Part shown: in pieces, positions 20,240-30,400 of the stretch
Layout: each line of letters starts with the position of its first letter
Position numbering within the stretch: position 1 is the stretch's first letter
From: Neobacillus sp. CF12
GTDB taxonomy: Bacteria > Bacillota > Bacilli > Bacillales > Cytobacillaceae
Length of the DNA stretch: 64,000 bases
Direction of reading: 5' to 3'
NCBI RefSeq assembly: GCF_030348765.1
Contig: NZ_JAUCEU010000007.1
Span: 3,289,501 to 3,353,500 of the forward strand
Translations under genes and position numbers: made by a program
Notes under the pieces: model-generated
Told to the model about the DNA's origin: nothing
Seen by the model: the letters and a program-made list of their open reading frames with translations, nothing else
The model's database searches: none

Positions 20240-21160
20240 CTAATCCTTATCCCTTAATAGGTAAAATTGAATGGCAGAAACGATCATGATGCAGACTCCA
20301 AGCATAACAGCCATTGCAGAAGACATACCTGCAATTGACAATCCTGAACTGAATGCGTTCTGCTGAATATACATTAGAAGCACTCGTGTCGAATCACTTG
20401 GACCTCCGCCAGTTAACATTAAAGGCTGTCCATATACGTTGAACTGTGCGATAGTCGTCATTACGGTTGTGAATAGAATTTGATATTTAATGCTTGGAAG
20501 CGTGATTCTAAAAAATTTACTAAATACCCCTGCTCCATCTAACTCTGCGGCCTCAATTAAATCCTTCGGCACTCCATTTAAGGCTGCTAAATAAATAACC
20601 ATATTCCCCCCTATTGTCCACCATACTGTTACGATGACAAGGGAAATCCAGGCATGCGGCTGATTATCCAGCATATTGGTAGAAATTCCTAAATAATTTT
20701 CAAGCGGTCCATAGGATACACTCAAAAGGAATTGCCAAATGATCATTACGGCTGAGATGGCAAATAAGGATGGTAAATAAAACAGCGATTGAAAAAGTCG
20801 ATTCATTCTTGGTTTTGCGGCTAACGCAGTTGAAATTAATAATGGAACAATAATACAAAAGGGAACGGATATTAGCACAAAAATAAACGTATTCCCTAAC
20901 CCATTATAAAACTGTGTATAAAAACTGGAATCTTGATTAAAAAGCATGGTTTGGTAATTTTCCAAACCAACAAATTCAGGGGATGTAAACAAGTCCCATT
21001 TTGTAAAGGATATGTAAATACCAAATACTGATGGAATGAGGAAAAACAGTATAAATAAAAGTAAATGTGGTCCTACAAATAATAGGGGCCAAAAATTCAG
21101 AATGTTCCGTTTTTTCCCTGTATTATTTTCACTAAGTGGTTTATCAACCATGGTTGTCAT
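20240..21160 (-). CDS. Sugar ABC transporter permease (AraP/MalF class)
   Basis: 306 residues with a short charged N-terminus, a first span near residue 20 and five further spans. The EAA motif is in DLIEAAELDGAGVFSKFFRITLPSI. It pairs with the permease at 19391-20227 to form the channel and follows the binding-protein gene after a 53-bp gap holding a clear hairpin with a T-run. Its ATG has an AGAGGTG site. Substrate is inferred from the operon's GH43, GH172 and GH2 enzymes: an arabinose- and/or galactose-containing oligosaccharide. Confidence 0.92.
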   Translation of the reverse strand: MTTMVDKPLSENNTGKKRNILNFWPLLFVGPHLLLFILFFLIPSVFGIYISFTKWDLFTSPEFVGLENYQTMLFNQDSSFYTQFYNGLGNTFIFVLISVPFCIIVPLLISTALAAKPRMNRLFQSLFYLPSLFAISAVMIIWQFLLSVSYGPLENYLGISTNMLDNQPHAWISLVIVTVWWTIGGNMVIYLAALNGVPKDLIEAAELDGAGVFSKFFRITLPSIKYQILFTTVMTTIAQFNVYGQPLMLTGGGPSDSTRVLLMYIQQNAFSSGLSIAGMSSAMAVMLGVCIMIVSAIQFYLLRDKD

Positions 21161-21189
21161 TTGCTTTCACCTCTTTTTAAAGAAGAAAA

Positions 21190-21207
21190 GGAGGAATAAA
21201 TTCCTCC
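21190..21207 (-). terminator. Attenuator hairpin between binding-protein and permease genes
   Basis: GGAGGAAT and ATTCCTCC form a perfect 8-bp stem with a 2-nt loop, followed on the minus strand by TTTTCTTCTTT. It lies 7 bases after the binding-protein stop and before the permease ribosome site, so it should act as a partial terminator lowering permease expression. Confidence 0.75.
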
Positions 21208-21213
21208 CCCATC

Positions 21214-22467
21214 TTATTGATTCATTTTGTCATTTACGGTTTGCTGAATCTTCTTCAGTTGCTCTTTTGTATCAACCTTACCTTGGATGATATCCCAAGC
21301 AGCCTTGTCCACTTCACCGAAGATGTAAGAACTTCCTGGATCTGTGATAATCGTAACAGCTTGACGTGCCTCAGGAGTTTTCAATAAGAATGATTGCGGC
21401 ATCTTTGTATATTCCTCGTTTTCGAGCATACCTAATGAAGTTGGATTTGCACCAGATTTAACCCATTCTAATGTATTGCCCTGAAGCCATTCAACGAAGG
21501 CTACAATACCCTTGATTTTATCTTCCGAACGCTCTTTACTCTTAAACATTGCAAATTGGTCTGCACCGCTACCCTGGATAATATTTGCAGCATCCCATTG
21601 CGGTGTAAATGTTTCTGCCCATTTAAAGTTAGTAATTTTGTTCATTTGTGATAACATCCAAGTACCTTCAGGCAGGAAGATTACTTTACCGTTATTGAAC
21701 AACTTATTCATATCTTCGCCTTTTTTGTTCATATATCCAAGGTCATGCAACTTCTTGAATTGCTCAAATGTTTTTACAGCTGTGTCATTATCAATTGTTG
21801 GTTTCCCATCTTCAGAGAATTTGCCTCCCATTTGCAAATATAGATTGTTAAAGTTCTGCATTTGCCATGTGAAACCATAAGCGTATATACCATCTGGTTT
21901 TGCCGCAGCCCCTGCTTTTTCAATCTCTTCATACGTGATAATGTTATCGTCAGCTGCACCTGGTACATATTTGTCAACTAAGTCTTTGTTGTAATACATA
22001 ACCCAACTTCCCATTGTAGCCGGTAAACCAAACTGACTGCCCTCAACGGTTCCCACGTTCCAAGCTTCTTCAATATAATTCTCTGCTTTAACTTCTGTAC
22101 CCTCAATGTACTTATCCCAAGAATCTAACATTTTTTGTGAGTGGTAAGTCGATACAGCCTCTGATGCTATAAGTGCAATATCAGGAACACCTTTACCAGA
22201 ACGAGTAACGGTGGCTAATTTGTTACCAAGTACGTCGCCCTTCATAGCAACGATTTTAACTTTATAATCTGGATTCGTCGCATTGTATTGGTCAATATTT
22301 TTTTGAATAAGGTCAGCATCAGGACCAGTTGTCCCGCTCCATAATAGGATTTCTTTATTACCATTATCTCCAGATGCATTTTCATTGTTTTCCTCTTTAC
22401 CGCCGCATGCACTTAATAGAAGTGCTGCAATTAGTGATAATACGATTAGTAAATTATATTTTTTCAA
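21214..22467 (-). CDS. Sugar-binding lipoprotein of ABC importer (CUT1)
   Basis: 417 residues, SBP_bac_1-type solute receptor. The signal peptide ends in the lipobox LSACG (Cys21), so it is membrane-anchored outside the cell. The mature chain carries typical family segments (LLWSGTTGPDADLI, GLPATMGSWVMYYNKDLVDKY, FLPEGTWMLSQM). The start is a TTG at 22467 with AGGGGGAAG seven bases upstream. It follows the anchored GH43 gene by 11 bases and precedes the permeases after a hairpin. It should capture the oligosaccharide made at the surface by the GH43 enzyme. Confidence 0.93.
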   Translation of the reverse strand: MKKYNLLIVLSLIAALLLSACGGKEENNENASGDNGNKEILLWSGTTGPDADLIQKNIDQYNATNPDYKVKIVAMKGDVLGNKLATVTRSGKGVPDIALIASEAVSTYHSQKMLDSWDKYIEGTEVKAENYIEEAWNVGTVEGSQFGLPATMGSWVMYYNKDLVDKYVPGAADDNIITYEEIEKAGAAAKPDGIYAYGFTWQMQNFNNLYLQMGGKFSEDGKPTIDNDTAVKTFEQFKKLHDLGYMNKKGEDMNKLFNNGKVIFLPEGTWMLSQMNKITNFKWAETFTPQWDAANIIQGSGADQFAMFKSKERSEDKIKGIVAFVEWLQGNTLEWVKSGANPTSLGMLENEEYTKMPQSFLLKTPEARQAVTIITDPGSSYIFGEVDKAAWDIIQGKVDTKEQLKKIQQTVNDKMNQ

Positions 22468-22478
22468 TTTACTTCCCC

Positions 22479-23540
22479 CTACCTGAGTTTTTGTTCTTTG
22501 TAAGTTGGACCATCAATTTTCAACTTACCATCTTCAAAATAGATTCGATCCATATTCATTACCCGATCGCCACTTGGGTCATCAGGAAAAGTATGAGTAT
22601 GGTAGACAGTATATAAAGTTTTTCCATCAAGACCAGTTGCAACACTATTGTGCCCTGGACCTGAAATTCCATTCTCTAAATCTTTTGATAAGATAGGATT
22701 TTCTATTGCTTTAATAAAAGGTCCCATAGGATTGTCGGCAACTGCATAACCCACCCCATAATCGGAGCTTGCATAGAAGTTTGAAGAATACATAAGGTAG
22801 TATTTACTGTCATGCTTCAATACAAAAGGGCCTTCATTCCATTGGTAGTCTCCATTTAAACCTTCCCAATCCTGATCGGGCTCAAGCAATAATTGTGGTT
22901 CGCCAATTAAAGACGTTAGTTCATCATTCATTTCTTGAACGAATATCTGACTCACATGATACCCATTAATGATATTTTCGGAGCAGTCCTTAACATAATA
23001 AAAATAAGGAGTTCCATCATCTTCAAAGAAAATGTGTCCGTCTATGTAAGATCCAGACTGTTTGATGATTTCGGTACTTATATCTTCAAATGGTCCCAGT
23101 GGTTCTTGACTAACGGCCACTGAAATTTGCAAATGACCTTCCTTGTTACGTGCACTGTATGTCATATAATATTGGTCGTTATGTTTAACTACTTCAGGAG
23201 CCCAGAAATCACCTGTTGCCCACTGATTAGTCTGTTGTTCAATATCATAAACCAGACCTTTTTCTTCCCAGTCCACCATGTTATCCGACTGCCAAGCTCT
23301 AAAACCAATTGTAGCTGCAGAAGTAGCATACATATAGTATTGGTCCTCATCCTTTAATACAAATGGATCACCTATATTCGTCATACCACCAATTGGATTC
23401 TTATATGTGATTGATTGTTCTTGCTTCATTGAAAATAACAGCACCCCAATTCCTGCTAAAAGTAAAATAGAAACTACCGCTATAAGGATTATTGTTTTCT
23501 TCGTGCGCTTTTCTAACAATACCTCATCCCCTATTGCCAT
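22479..23540 (-). CDS. Membrane-anchored extracellular GH43 glycoside hydrolase
   Basis: 353 residues. A charged N-terminus is followed by one strong hydrophobic segment (residues about 15-36) without a lipobox or obvious cleavage site, so the enzyme is probably tethered with its catalytic domain outside. The GH43 residues are clear: base Asp58 in IGDPFV, Asp167 in SYIDGHIFF and acid Glu236 in QWNEGPFV, with WAPEV and GPGHNS motifs between blades. It is the first gene after the promoter, ROK operator and cre. The substrate is not readable from sequence; GH43 exo-beta-1,3-galactanases and exo-arabinanases are both candidates. The ATG has a rather distant GGAGGGG site (about 14 bases). Confidence 0.87.
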   Translation of the reverse strand: MAIGDEVLLEKRTKKTIILIAVVSILLLAGIGVLLFSMKQEQSITYKNPIGGMTNIGDPFVLKDEDQYYMYATSAATIGFRAWQSDNMVDWEEKGLVYDIEQQTNQWATGDFWAPEVVKHNDQYYMTYSARNKEGHLQISVAVSQEPLGPFEDISTEIIKQSGSYIDGHIFFEDDGTPYFYYVKDCSENIINGYHVSQIFVQEMNDELTSLIGEPQLLLEPDQDWEGLNGDYQWNEGPFVLKHDSKYYLMYSSNFYASSDYGVGYAVADNPMGPFIKAIENPILSKDLENGISGPGHNSVATGLDGKTLYTVYHTHTFPDDPSGDRVMNMDRIYFEDGKLKIDGPTYKEQKLR

Positions 23541-23595
23541 TTTGTTATTAGGTATCCCCTCCTAAGCTTGGCAGATGTTAATTTTTCAACTAGAT

Positions 23596-23609
23596 TGATT
23601 ACGCTTACA
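23596..23609 (-). promoter_or_regulatory. Catabolite-responsive element (cre)
   Basis: Minus strand TGTAAGCGTAATCA matches the cre consensus TGNAANCGNWNNCA at every defined position. It lies about 45 bases downstream of the predicted transcription start of the polysaccharide operon and about 55 bases before the GH43 ATG, a position where CcpA-HPr would block elongation. Confidence 0.8.
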
Positions 23610-23633
23610 TACTTACATAAAAAAATAAATATT

Positions 23634-23651
23634 TAGTAAAAATTTTTACTA
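23634..23651 (-). promoter_or_regulatory. 18-bp palindromic operator of the ROK repressor
   Basis: TAGTAAAAATTTTTACTA is a perfect palindrome starting one base after the predicted transcription start. TTAGTAAA half-sites resemble XylR-type (ROK) operators. The ROK gene is divergent, about 150 bases away. Fifteen bases are repeated exactly upstream of galK. Confidence 0.75.
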
Positions 23652-23658
23652 CACTATC

Positions 23659-23687
23659 AATATATAACCAATAATATTGGCTGTCAA
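23659..23687 (-). promoter_or_regulatory. Sigma-A promoter of the GH43-ABC-GH172-GH2 operon
   Basis: Minus strand: perfect -35 TTGACA (23687-23682), 17-bp spacer, -10 TATATT (23664-23659). The predicted start is near 23652, at the edge of the palindromic operator. Confidence 0.85.
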
Positions 23688-23808
23688 CAATAATTAATTA
23701 ATTTAATTAACTATTGTTTCGAGTAAATTCTATTCTTTGCATCTTGTATGATATTATATTATTACTTACTCTATAAATTATAAAAACAAAAAAAAGGGAG
23801 GTATGTGG

Positions 23809-25029
23809 ATGATGGACGTTACTAAAACTGGCAGTTTTGAAAGAATGAAGTCATTAAATCAATCAACGGTATTAAATATGATACGTCTTAAAGAACCTAT
23901 ATCAAGAGCAGAAATAGCAAAGCAAACTAACTTAACCCCGCCGACTGTGAGTTCCTTAGTCAGTGAATTAATTGAAAAAAACTTAATTAAAGAGGAACAG
24001 TCCACTACCTCGAAGGCAGGCGGCAGAAAACCTATCATGCTGCGGATCAATTATTCTGCTCATTATATCATCGGCGTATATGCTGCTTCAGAGGTTGTTC
24101 GTGTCATTTTAACTACCATGGATGGAAAGATTATTGAGAATTATGTAAAGCAGATCATAAATCTTCCTTCTAAAACAGAATTTATGAATTTGCTCATTGA
24201 AAGTATCAATTGGATAATAAAGAAAGCTGAATTCAAAAAAGATTTAATCCTTGGGATCGGCTTTGCTATGCACGGATTGGTTGATTCAGAACAGGGGATG
24301 GCTATTTTTTCACCCCATTTACAGCTAGAAAATATACCAATAAAAGAAGGGTTAGAAAGAGAATTCGACATTCCCGTTATTGTGGAAAATGATGTTCGTG
24401 CCTTGGCTTTAGCAGAAAGCTGGTTTGGGCAAGGACAAAATGAATCTGATTTTATCTGTATTAGTGTTGGACGGGGTATTGGTTCCGGTATCTTTATAAA
24501 AAATGAAATCTATAAAAGCTCTTTTCATTCAGCAGGTGAAATAGGTCATACGATTGTAGATGTGAACGGTCCCAAGTGTCAGTGCGGAAATCATGGTTGT
24601 TTAGAAGCCTATGCATCTGAATCGGCAATTATCAATAATGTCAAAAAGGAACTAGAAGTTCAACCCGATTCATTTAATCTCGAATGGATGAACGATAGCA
24701 AAAAAGAACTTAACATCAAAATGTTATTTAAAGCCGCCAGCGAAGGGGAGCCCTTAGTTGCATCGATCTTGGAAAAGGGCGGTCATTCCCTTGGGTTAGC
24801 TACGGCCAATATGGTAAATATTCTTAAGCCTTCAAAAATTATATTAGAAGGCAGCATTTTCGAAGAAGGCGATTTTGTTTTACAGCCACTCATAAAAATG
24901 ATAGAAAAATATAATTTTAATAATTCCAATGAGGAAATTCAGATTGTTTGTTCAAAATTAGGTAAAACAGGCATGGTTTTAGGGGCTGTGACGTTAGTAT
25001 TAAGGAAAATGTTTAGCACAGAAAGCTAG
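23809..25029 (+). CDS. ROK-family (XylR/NagC-type) transcriptional repressor
   Basis: 406 residues, the only gene on the plus strand. An N-terminal winged helix-turn-helix (ISRAEIAKQTNLTPPTVSSLVSEL) is followed by the sugar-kinase-like ROK domain. This has the phosphate/sugar region GIGFAMHGLVD, the catalytic-type Asp in VENDVRALALAE, the glycine-rich SVGRGIGSGIF, and the zinc-binding signature with the CQCGNHGCLE motif. I start at the second ATG (23809): the GGGAGG site is 7 bases upstream, while the first ATG (23803) is too close to it. It is divergent from the polysaccharide operon and is flanked by a strong terminator. The likely inducer is a monosaccharide or oligosaccharide from the imported glycan. 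The operator is predicted at 23634-23651. Confidence 0.93.
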   Translation: MMDVTKTGSFERMKSLNQSTVLNMIRLKEPISRAEIAKQTNLTPPTVSSLVSELIEKNLIKEEQSTTSKAGGRKPIMLRINYSAHYIIGVYAASEVVRVILTTMDGKIIENYVKQIINLPSKTEFMNLLIESINWIIKKAEFKKDLILGIGFAMHGLVDSEQGMAIFSPHLQLENIPIKEGLEREFDIPVIVENDVRALALAESWFGQGQNESDFICISVGRGIGSGIFIKNEIYKSSFHSAGEIGHTIVDVNGPKCQCGNHGCLEAYASESAIINNVKKELEVQPDSFNLEWMNDSKKELNIKMLFKAASEGEPLVASILEKGGHSLGLATANMVNILKPSKIILEGSIFEEGDFVLQPLIKMIEKYNFNNSNEEIQIVCSKLGKTGMVLGAVTLVLRKMFSTES

Positions 25030-25070
25030 GAAATAACATTCCATAGTTAACACAGATTTTTATAGAAATT

Positions 25071-25124
25071 AAAAAGAGGCTCCTAAAAAGTCTATTTATA
25101 TGACTTTTTAGACAGCCTCTTTTT
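25071..25124. terminator. Bidirectional terminator between ROK repressor and alpha-galactosidase genes
   Basis: AAAAAGAGGCT (25071-25081) pairs with AGCCTCTTTTT (25114-25124), and an inner AAAAAGTC/GACTTTTT stem extends it. Arms are A- and T-rich on both sides, and the flanking genes converge here. Confidence 0.9.
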
Positions 25125-25131
25125 CAAAAGA

Positions 25132-27357
25132 TTAATTTATATGTTCATCCGTACTTTTTAAATAAAATATTTCTGATTGGAAATCGCCTCTTCGCCTCGA
25201 CGATTTCAAGTTTACCCCGTTAAACTCCGTTGGAAGCTGAAGACCCACTTGCATTAACTCATCACCATAATAGGTTCGCCCATCGATCTCATATGCTTTA
25301 TCTTCCGATAGTCCACTTAGACGTAATGTTTGCTGTTTTCGGGAATTAGCTGTAGCCAATACCTTATAATAGCCAACTAGTGCTTCCGATTGGTCTGGAC
25401 TAACCACCATCCATGCCGTCTCATTACCGGAGAAAGGACTTAATAGCCGGTAAAAATGGCCATCCCGAATCAAGCGGCGCTGCTCTTTATAAAAAGCAAC
25501 CTGCTCTTTAATCTCCTCCCTTTCCTCTTCTGTTAATGAGTGCGGATCCAGTTCGTAGCCAAATGTTCCAAAGTAAGCTGTATTTGCCCGTGTAGACAAT
25601 GGGGTCTCTCTAAATGTTTGATGATTTGGAACATCTGAAACATGGGAGCCCATACTATACAACGGATAGGCTAAAGATGTGCCATATTGAATCTTCAACC
25701 TTTCGACCGCGTCGGTATTATCACTCGTCCAAGTCTGAGGTGCATAATACAGCATACCAGGGTCAAAGCGACCGCCGCCGCCGGCACAGGATTCAAACAG
25801 GACATGAGGGAACTCACTCGTTAACCTTTCATACAAAGAATACACACCTAAAATATAGCGATGGAAAAACTCGCCCTGCTGATTGGATGCTAATTTTTGT
25901 GAGAAAGGCTCCGTTATGTTACGATTCATGTCCCACTTTATATAAGACAGTTTTGTTTGTCTAATAATCCCAGACATTTTTTCGTAAAGATAATCAACAA
26001 TTTCAGGTCTGGAGAAATCAAGTACCAATTGGTTACGCCCTAAAGTACGATGCTGGTCTAGCATTCCTACAGCCCAATCAGGATGTTCTTTAAACAACTC
26101 GCTGTTTGGACTGATCATTTCAGGTTCAAACCAGAGACCAAATTTCATCCCAGCATCATTAATCTTTTTCGCCAAGCTTTCTAGCCCATTCGGAAGTTTA
26201 TTAAAGTCAACATGCCAATCTCCTAGAGAAGAAGTGTCATCATTTCTTTTTCCAAACCAGCCATCATCAAGGACTAACATCTCAATTCCCAATTCACTGG
26301 CGGACTTTGCAATATTTACTAGCTTTTCCTCATCAAAATCAAAGTATGTGGCTTCCCAATTATTGATTAATATCGGACGATCTTCCCTTTTCCATTGTTC
26401 CGGAATCAGGTTTTCGCGGTAAAGCTGGTGGAAGGCCTGACTCATCCCATTTAAGCCTTGATCGGAATAAACCATTGCCACTTCTGGTGTTTGAAATGTT
26501 TCTTTCGGGTTAAGTCCCCAATTAAAGCCAAACGGATGGATCCCGACTGTTAACCTTGCCATATCGTAGTGATCTACTTCCACCTGCATGATGAAATTAC
26601 TGCTATATACGAAGTTAAAGCCGTAGACTTCACCGGTATGCTCCGTAGCAGTTGGCCTTCTTAATGCTAAGAATGGATTATGGTGGTGAGAGCTGGCACC
26701 CCGTAAACTAGAAATCGATTGAATTCCAGTTTCAAGCTTCCGTTCCTTTACATGCCTTTCACGGGCCCATGCCCCTGCTAAATGGGTAAAAATAAAATCC
26801 TTATCCGGCACGTCAAGTGCTGCTCCCATTAACCGTTCAATCACAAGTTTCTCTGGACCATTGTTTGTCAGTGAGGCACTTCTTGTAATCACAGGCTTAT
26901 CCGGAAAAATCGTATAGTTTAATCTCAACTCAGCCTGAAGGAATTCATCCTTTAGGAGAATCTGTAGTGTACTAGCTTCGTTGCCGTACGTTGCTGGAAG
27001 TCCCTCAAGACGTGGTTTCCCTTCTAACACACGATAGGAGTCATAAATAAATGTAGGAACATGGGATTCATTTTCTTTCCCGACAGAAATGGCTGGTTCA
27101 CGGAAATCCGAATTTCCGTAAGCAGGATATTCTTGTCTTAGTGTTTCCAAAACAAAGGCTGGATCATCTGAATACACATGACAGCTGGCACCTGTTGGAA
27201 CATCATAAACTTGTAAATGGGAAAAGTCGTCTCTATGACGCAATGCCTTTCCATAATAAAGATGGCCTAACTGGCCATTTTTCATCACATGGAAAATATA
27301 ACTTACCTGACCATTGGTTAAATGAAACTGTTTTTTCTCAGAATCAGTATGTATCAT
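25132..27357 (-). CDS. Alpha-galactosidase, glycoside hydrolase family 36
   Basis: 741 residues, cytoplasmic, the usual length of bacterial GH36 enzymes. It releases terminal alpha-galactose from oligosaccharides of the raffinose or galactomannan type. The barrel carries MLVLDDGWFGKRND, the nucleophile in YIKWDMNRN (about Asp476) and the acid/base in the TWTSDNTDA stretch (about Asp546), plus CAGGGGRFDPG. The ATG at 27357 has AAGGTG eight bases upstream; a GTG nine bases earlier is less likely. It lies after the GH30 gene, separated by a terminator-like hairpin, and feeds galactose to the Leloir operon. It may let the cell process alpha-galactosyl decorations on the same glycan or act independently. 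Confidence 0.95.
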   Translation of the reverse strand: MIHTDSEKKQFHLTNGQVSYIFHVMKNGQLGHLYYGKALRHRDDFSHLQVYDVPTGASCHVYSDDPAFVLETLRQEYPAYGNSDFREPAISVGKENESHVPTFIYDSYRVLEGKPRLEGLPATYGNEASTLQILLKDEFLQAELRLNYTIFPDKPVITRSASLTNNGPEKLVIERLMGAALDVPDKDFIFTHLAGAWARERHVKERKLETGIQSISSLRGASSHHHNPFLALRRPTATEHTGEVYGFNFVYSSNFIMQVEVDHYDMARLTVGIHPFGFNWGLNPKETFQTPEVAMVYSDQGLNGMSQAFHQLYRENLIPEQWKREDRPILINNWEATYFDFDEEKLVNIAKSASELGIEMLVLDDGWFGKRNDDTSSLGDWHVDFNKLPNGLESLAKKINDAGMKFGLWFEPEMISPNSELFKEHPDWAVGMLDQHRTLGRNQLVLDFSRPEIVDYLYEKMSGIIRQTKLSYIKWDMNRNITEPFSQKLASNQQGEFFHRYILGVYSLYERLTSEFPHVLFESCAGGGGRFDPGMLYYAPQTWTSDNTDAVERLKIQYGTSLAYPLYSMGSHVSDVPNHQTFRETPLSTRANTAYFGTFGYELDPHSLTEEEREEIKEQVAFYKEQRRLIRDGHFYRLLSPFSGNETAWMVVSPDQSEALVGYYKVLATANSRKQQTLRLSGLSEDKAYEIDGRTYYGDELMQVGLQLPTEFNGVNLKSSRRRGDFQSEIFYLKSTDEHIN

Positions 27358-27415
27358 CAAAATCACCTTATCCTAGATTAGTTTAGTATTCATGAGTAAA
27401 GCTATGCTATAAATA

Positions 27416-27439
27416 GGGGAAGCTACTGAAAGCCTCCCC
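27416..27439 (-). terminator. Terminator-like hairpin after the GH30 gene
   Basis: On the minus strand GGGGAGGCT pairs with AGCTTCCCC (one G-U) around a 6-nt loop, followed by TATTTATAG. It lies 33 bases after the GH30 stop and upstream of the alpha-galactosidase gene. The weak T-run suggests partial readthrough. Confidence 0.65.
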
Positions 27440-27471
27440 CTTTGTAAACATTTGAAGTACTATTAGTATAA

Positions 27472-30400
27472 CTATTGACCTACTAGAGTACCTTCCTCAT
27501 TAACAAATTTAATGGTATAGGTCTTCTGCTGTTTACCATCCTCAGATGTCACGGTAATAACAGCCTCCCCTGGCAGGGTCTCAGGCAATTTAATTTCTGT
27601 CTTAGCTAAAATATCGCTTGTAATTCCTTCAACCTTTAACTCCTTGTGGATACGGCCATTCATTTCTACTTGATAGGAGAAAGTGTCTGTTTTAAAGTCC
27701 TGAAGGGGCTGTCCATTAATCAGAATACTTTCTAATGATGCATCCTCTCCAACTCTTGGGACAGAAGTTTCACCTTCTCCCCATACCATCAGTTCGGAAA
27801 TCGCAATACATGTTTTTGGCATAGCGGTCATCATCGCCCGTACTTTTGAAGTAACAATCGGTTCAAAAGAAATATTAACCTCTTTTCTAGCATCTACATT
27901 CGTTTGTGTTCCTTCAATGTCGATCCAGTTACTTCCATCCCAGTACTGTAGGTACAACGTTTCTGCTGGTCTTGTGCCTCCAAAATCGTCATAGAAATGG
28001 AAGTCTACTTTTGAGATTGTTTCTTCCGTACCTAAATCAATTGTTACCGTATCTTCTGGCCTCCATGTATTTGGATCCCAGTTTGTCCAGCGGACACTGG
28101 AAATCATTCCGTCAATCATATTTTCCGGCTTGTCATACATTCCTGTAAAGGAAGCACCTGCCTTTGTTCCAGATCTTAAAGATAGATTTTCCAGTGCATC
28201 TTCTGTGACTTGAATTTGTGCAATGGCTTTGACAGGGCTGTATGGATTTTTCCCACTTACGGTAAATTTCCCATAATCAGCGTACAATAATGGGTCGATT
28301 TCATCCCAACGGACTTCTACTTTCCCATCTGACCCATTTGCTAGTTTAACTGCCACTTCTTTCGGTAATTCTGGAGCTGCTCCCGGTATCGTTTTAATTT
28401 TTACAGGCTCGAAACTTTCAATCTTTGATACCGTAACAGTTGCGATGGCTTTGATTTCCGTATGTTCCACCGTACCCTCTACCGTAAAGACATTTTCTTT
28501 AGCATAAAGTTTTGGGTCAATTTCATCCCATACTACTTCTTTTACAACCCGGTCACCATTTCCATAGACAGCTGTTACCTCATGCGGAAGAACTGGTGCT
28601 GTCTTTTTCTTTGGTACCGTAACGTTAGTGTGTTCAACTTTGACGATATCTGCTTTTACCAATTGCCATACTTGATTGTTACCTGCGTTTGGCTGCCATA
28701 GAGTGGCTTTAGCGTCCTCCGCGATTGATTGTCCACCGATTTCTAACAATTGACCATTTCCAACGTTTACGAAGGTAAATTCTCCATTTCCATAGGTTGA
28801 AAGAGTCCACTGTTGATTGACTTGATCCTTATCATCTTGTAATATAGCAGCTCCATTTGATGAACCAAGGATCCTACCAGTTGCTGGATGGACGATTTGA
28901 TAACGCTCCGTATTGCTGTATCCATCGGTTACCTTTTGAATCTTCCAGCTCTGACTTTCTTTCTCATGAAGTGTTGTTTTCTGAACAACCGTTTGGTTGT
29001 CTGAAGAAATATCAAGTGCTTTATTACTGTGTTTGTTAATCAGTAAGTATTCTTCTTCGTAATCAACAACACTTTGTTCTGAGTTGACACCTGAGACGTT
29101 TGATACAACAAAGGTTGTAATCGACTGTGGTTCTACCGTTGCAGATAATTTCTTATCAGCAATTTTTATAGCTGAACCCTGAGCAATATTTTTTGTTGCT
29201 GAGGTTACGTAAGGAATCGCTTCTGCATTTTCTTTTACTGTTCCAAACCCGGATAAATCGAAGTTGAGTGCTTTTTCCTCGGTGCTGTTGTTGGTATAGA
29301 CAATAACGACGGACTCTTTCTGTTTATCAATTGCTGCTAGCGTACTGGTGCTATTTGAATTAATTACTTGAGCACCAGGGCGAATAAACTTACTGTAGTT
29401 CCCCATCGCATAATACTTTTTATTTTTATAAATCGTTACCTTGCTAAAATCTTCTGGATCAAAGTCTACTTGAATTAATCCCCAGTTCCCATTTTCGTGT
29501 TCCGGCCTCATATTGACTTCATCTTCAATTGACTGCCAAAGCACCCAAGCCTCTGGTTCCAATTTCTGAATATCAGTAGTAATCCGTTCAGATAATCCAA
29601 GTCCCGTGCGGATATCCTCATGATTTTGACCGTAGCCTCCTGGACTTAAATCCACTTCTGACATCCAGAGTCTTTTTCCGGATATTTTGGCAAGATCTCT
29701 TACACCTGTTTGCTCCTCCGGCCAGTACGTATGTACATTTAATTGACCAATGTTTGCTCGTGTCTCAGGACTATATTGCTCCCAATTCTGCCTAAACTTT
29801 TGAGGATTTGTTTCATCCATTCCCGATACTACTGTAGTAAGTTGCTTTTCATCTAGTTGCTTTTTCACTTCATTGATAATTTTCTGTTGTGAAGCATGTG
29901 ACCAGTTCGAACCTTCTTGTCTTCCTAGTGCACGCCAATAGCCTGTGTTTGGTTCATTTATAGGAGACAGTGTTTTAAATTCAATTTCCATATCTTTTTG
30001 TAGGCGATCAACAACTGTTGTTAAATACGTTGCGAATTCTTCATATTGATCTGATTTTAAATTATCCTTCCATGGATCCCAGTTACCAGATACATACCCG
30101 CTTTGAGTCATAAAGTATGGAGCGGAATTGGAAAATGCTTCGAACGTATCGGCACCTCTCTCTTTTGCAGCTTCAAGCCACCAGCGTTGATTTGCATCCG
30201 CATCCCAATTCCAGTGGTTTGGATTTTCTGGATTCCACCAATTTTCTATACCCGGTTGAACATCTGCTGGCCGGTTCCAAAAACCAGGGACCGCTCCGCC
30301 TTTACGCATATATGGCTCGGTCTCGGGTGAATCTCCTCCGCCGATATTATAACGAGCAATATTAAAATTTAATCCTTCTTCTCCAAAAAGATCATCAGCT

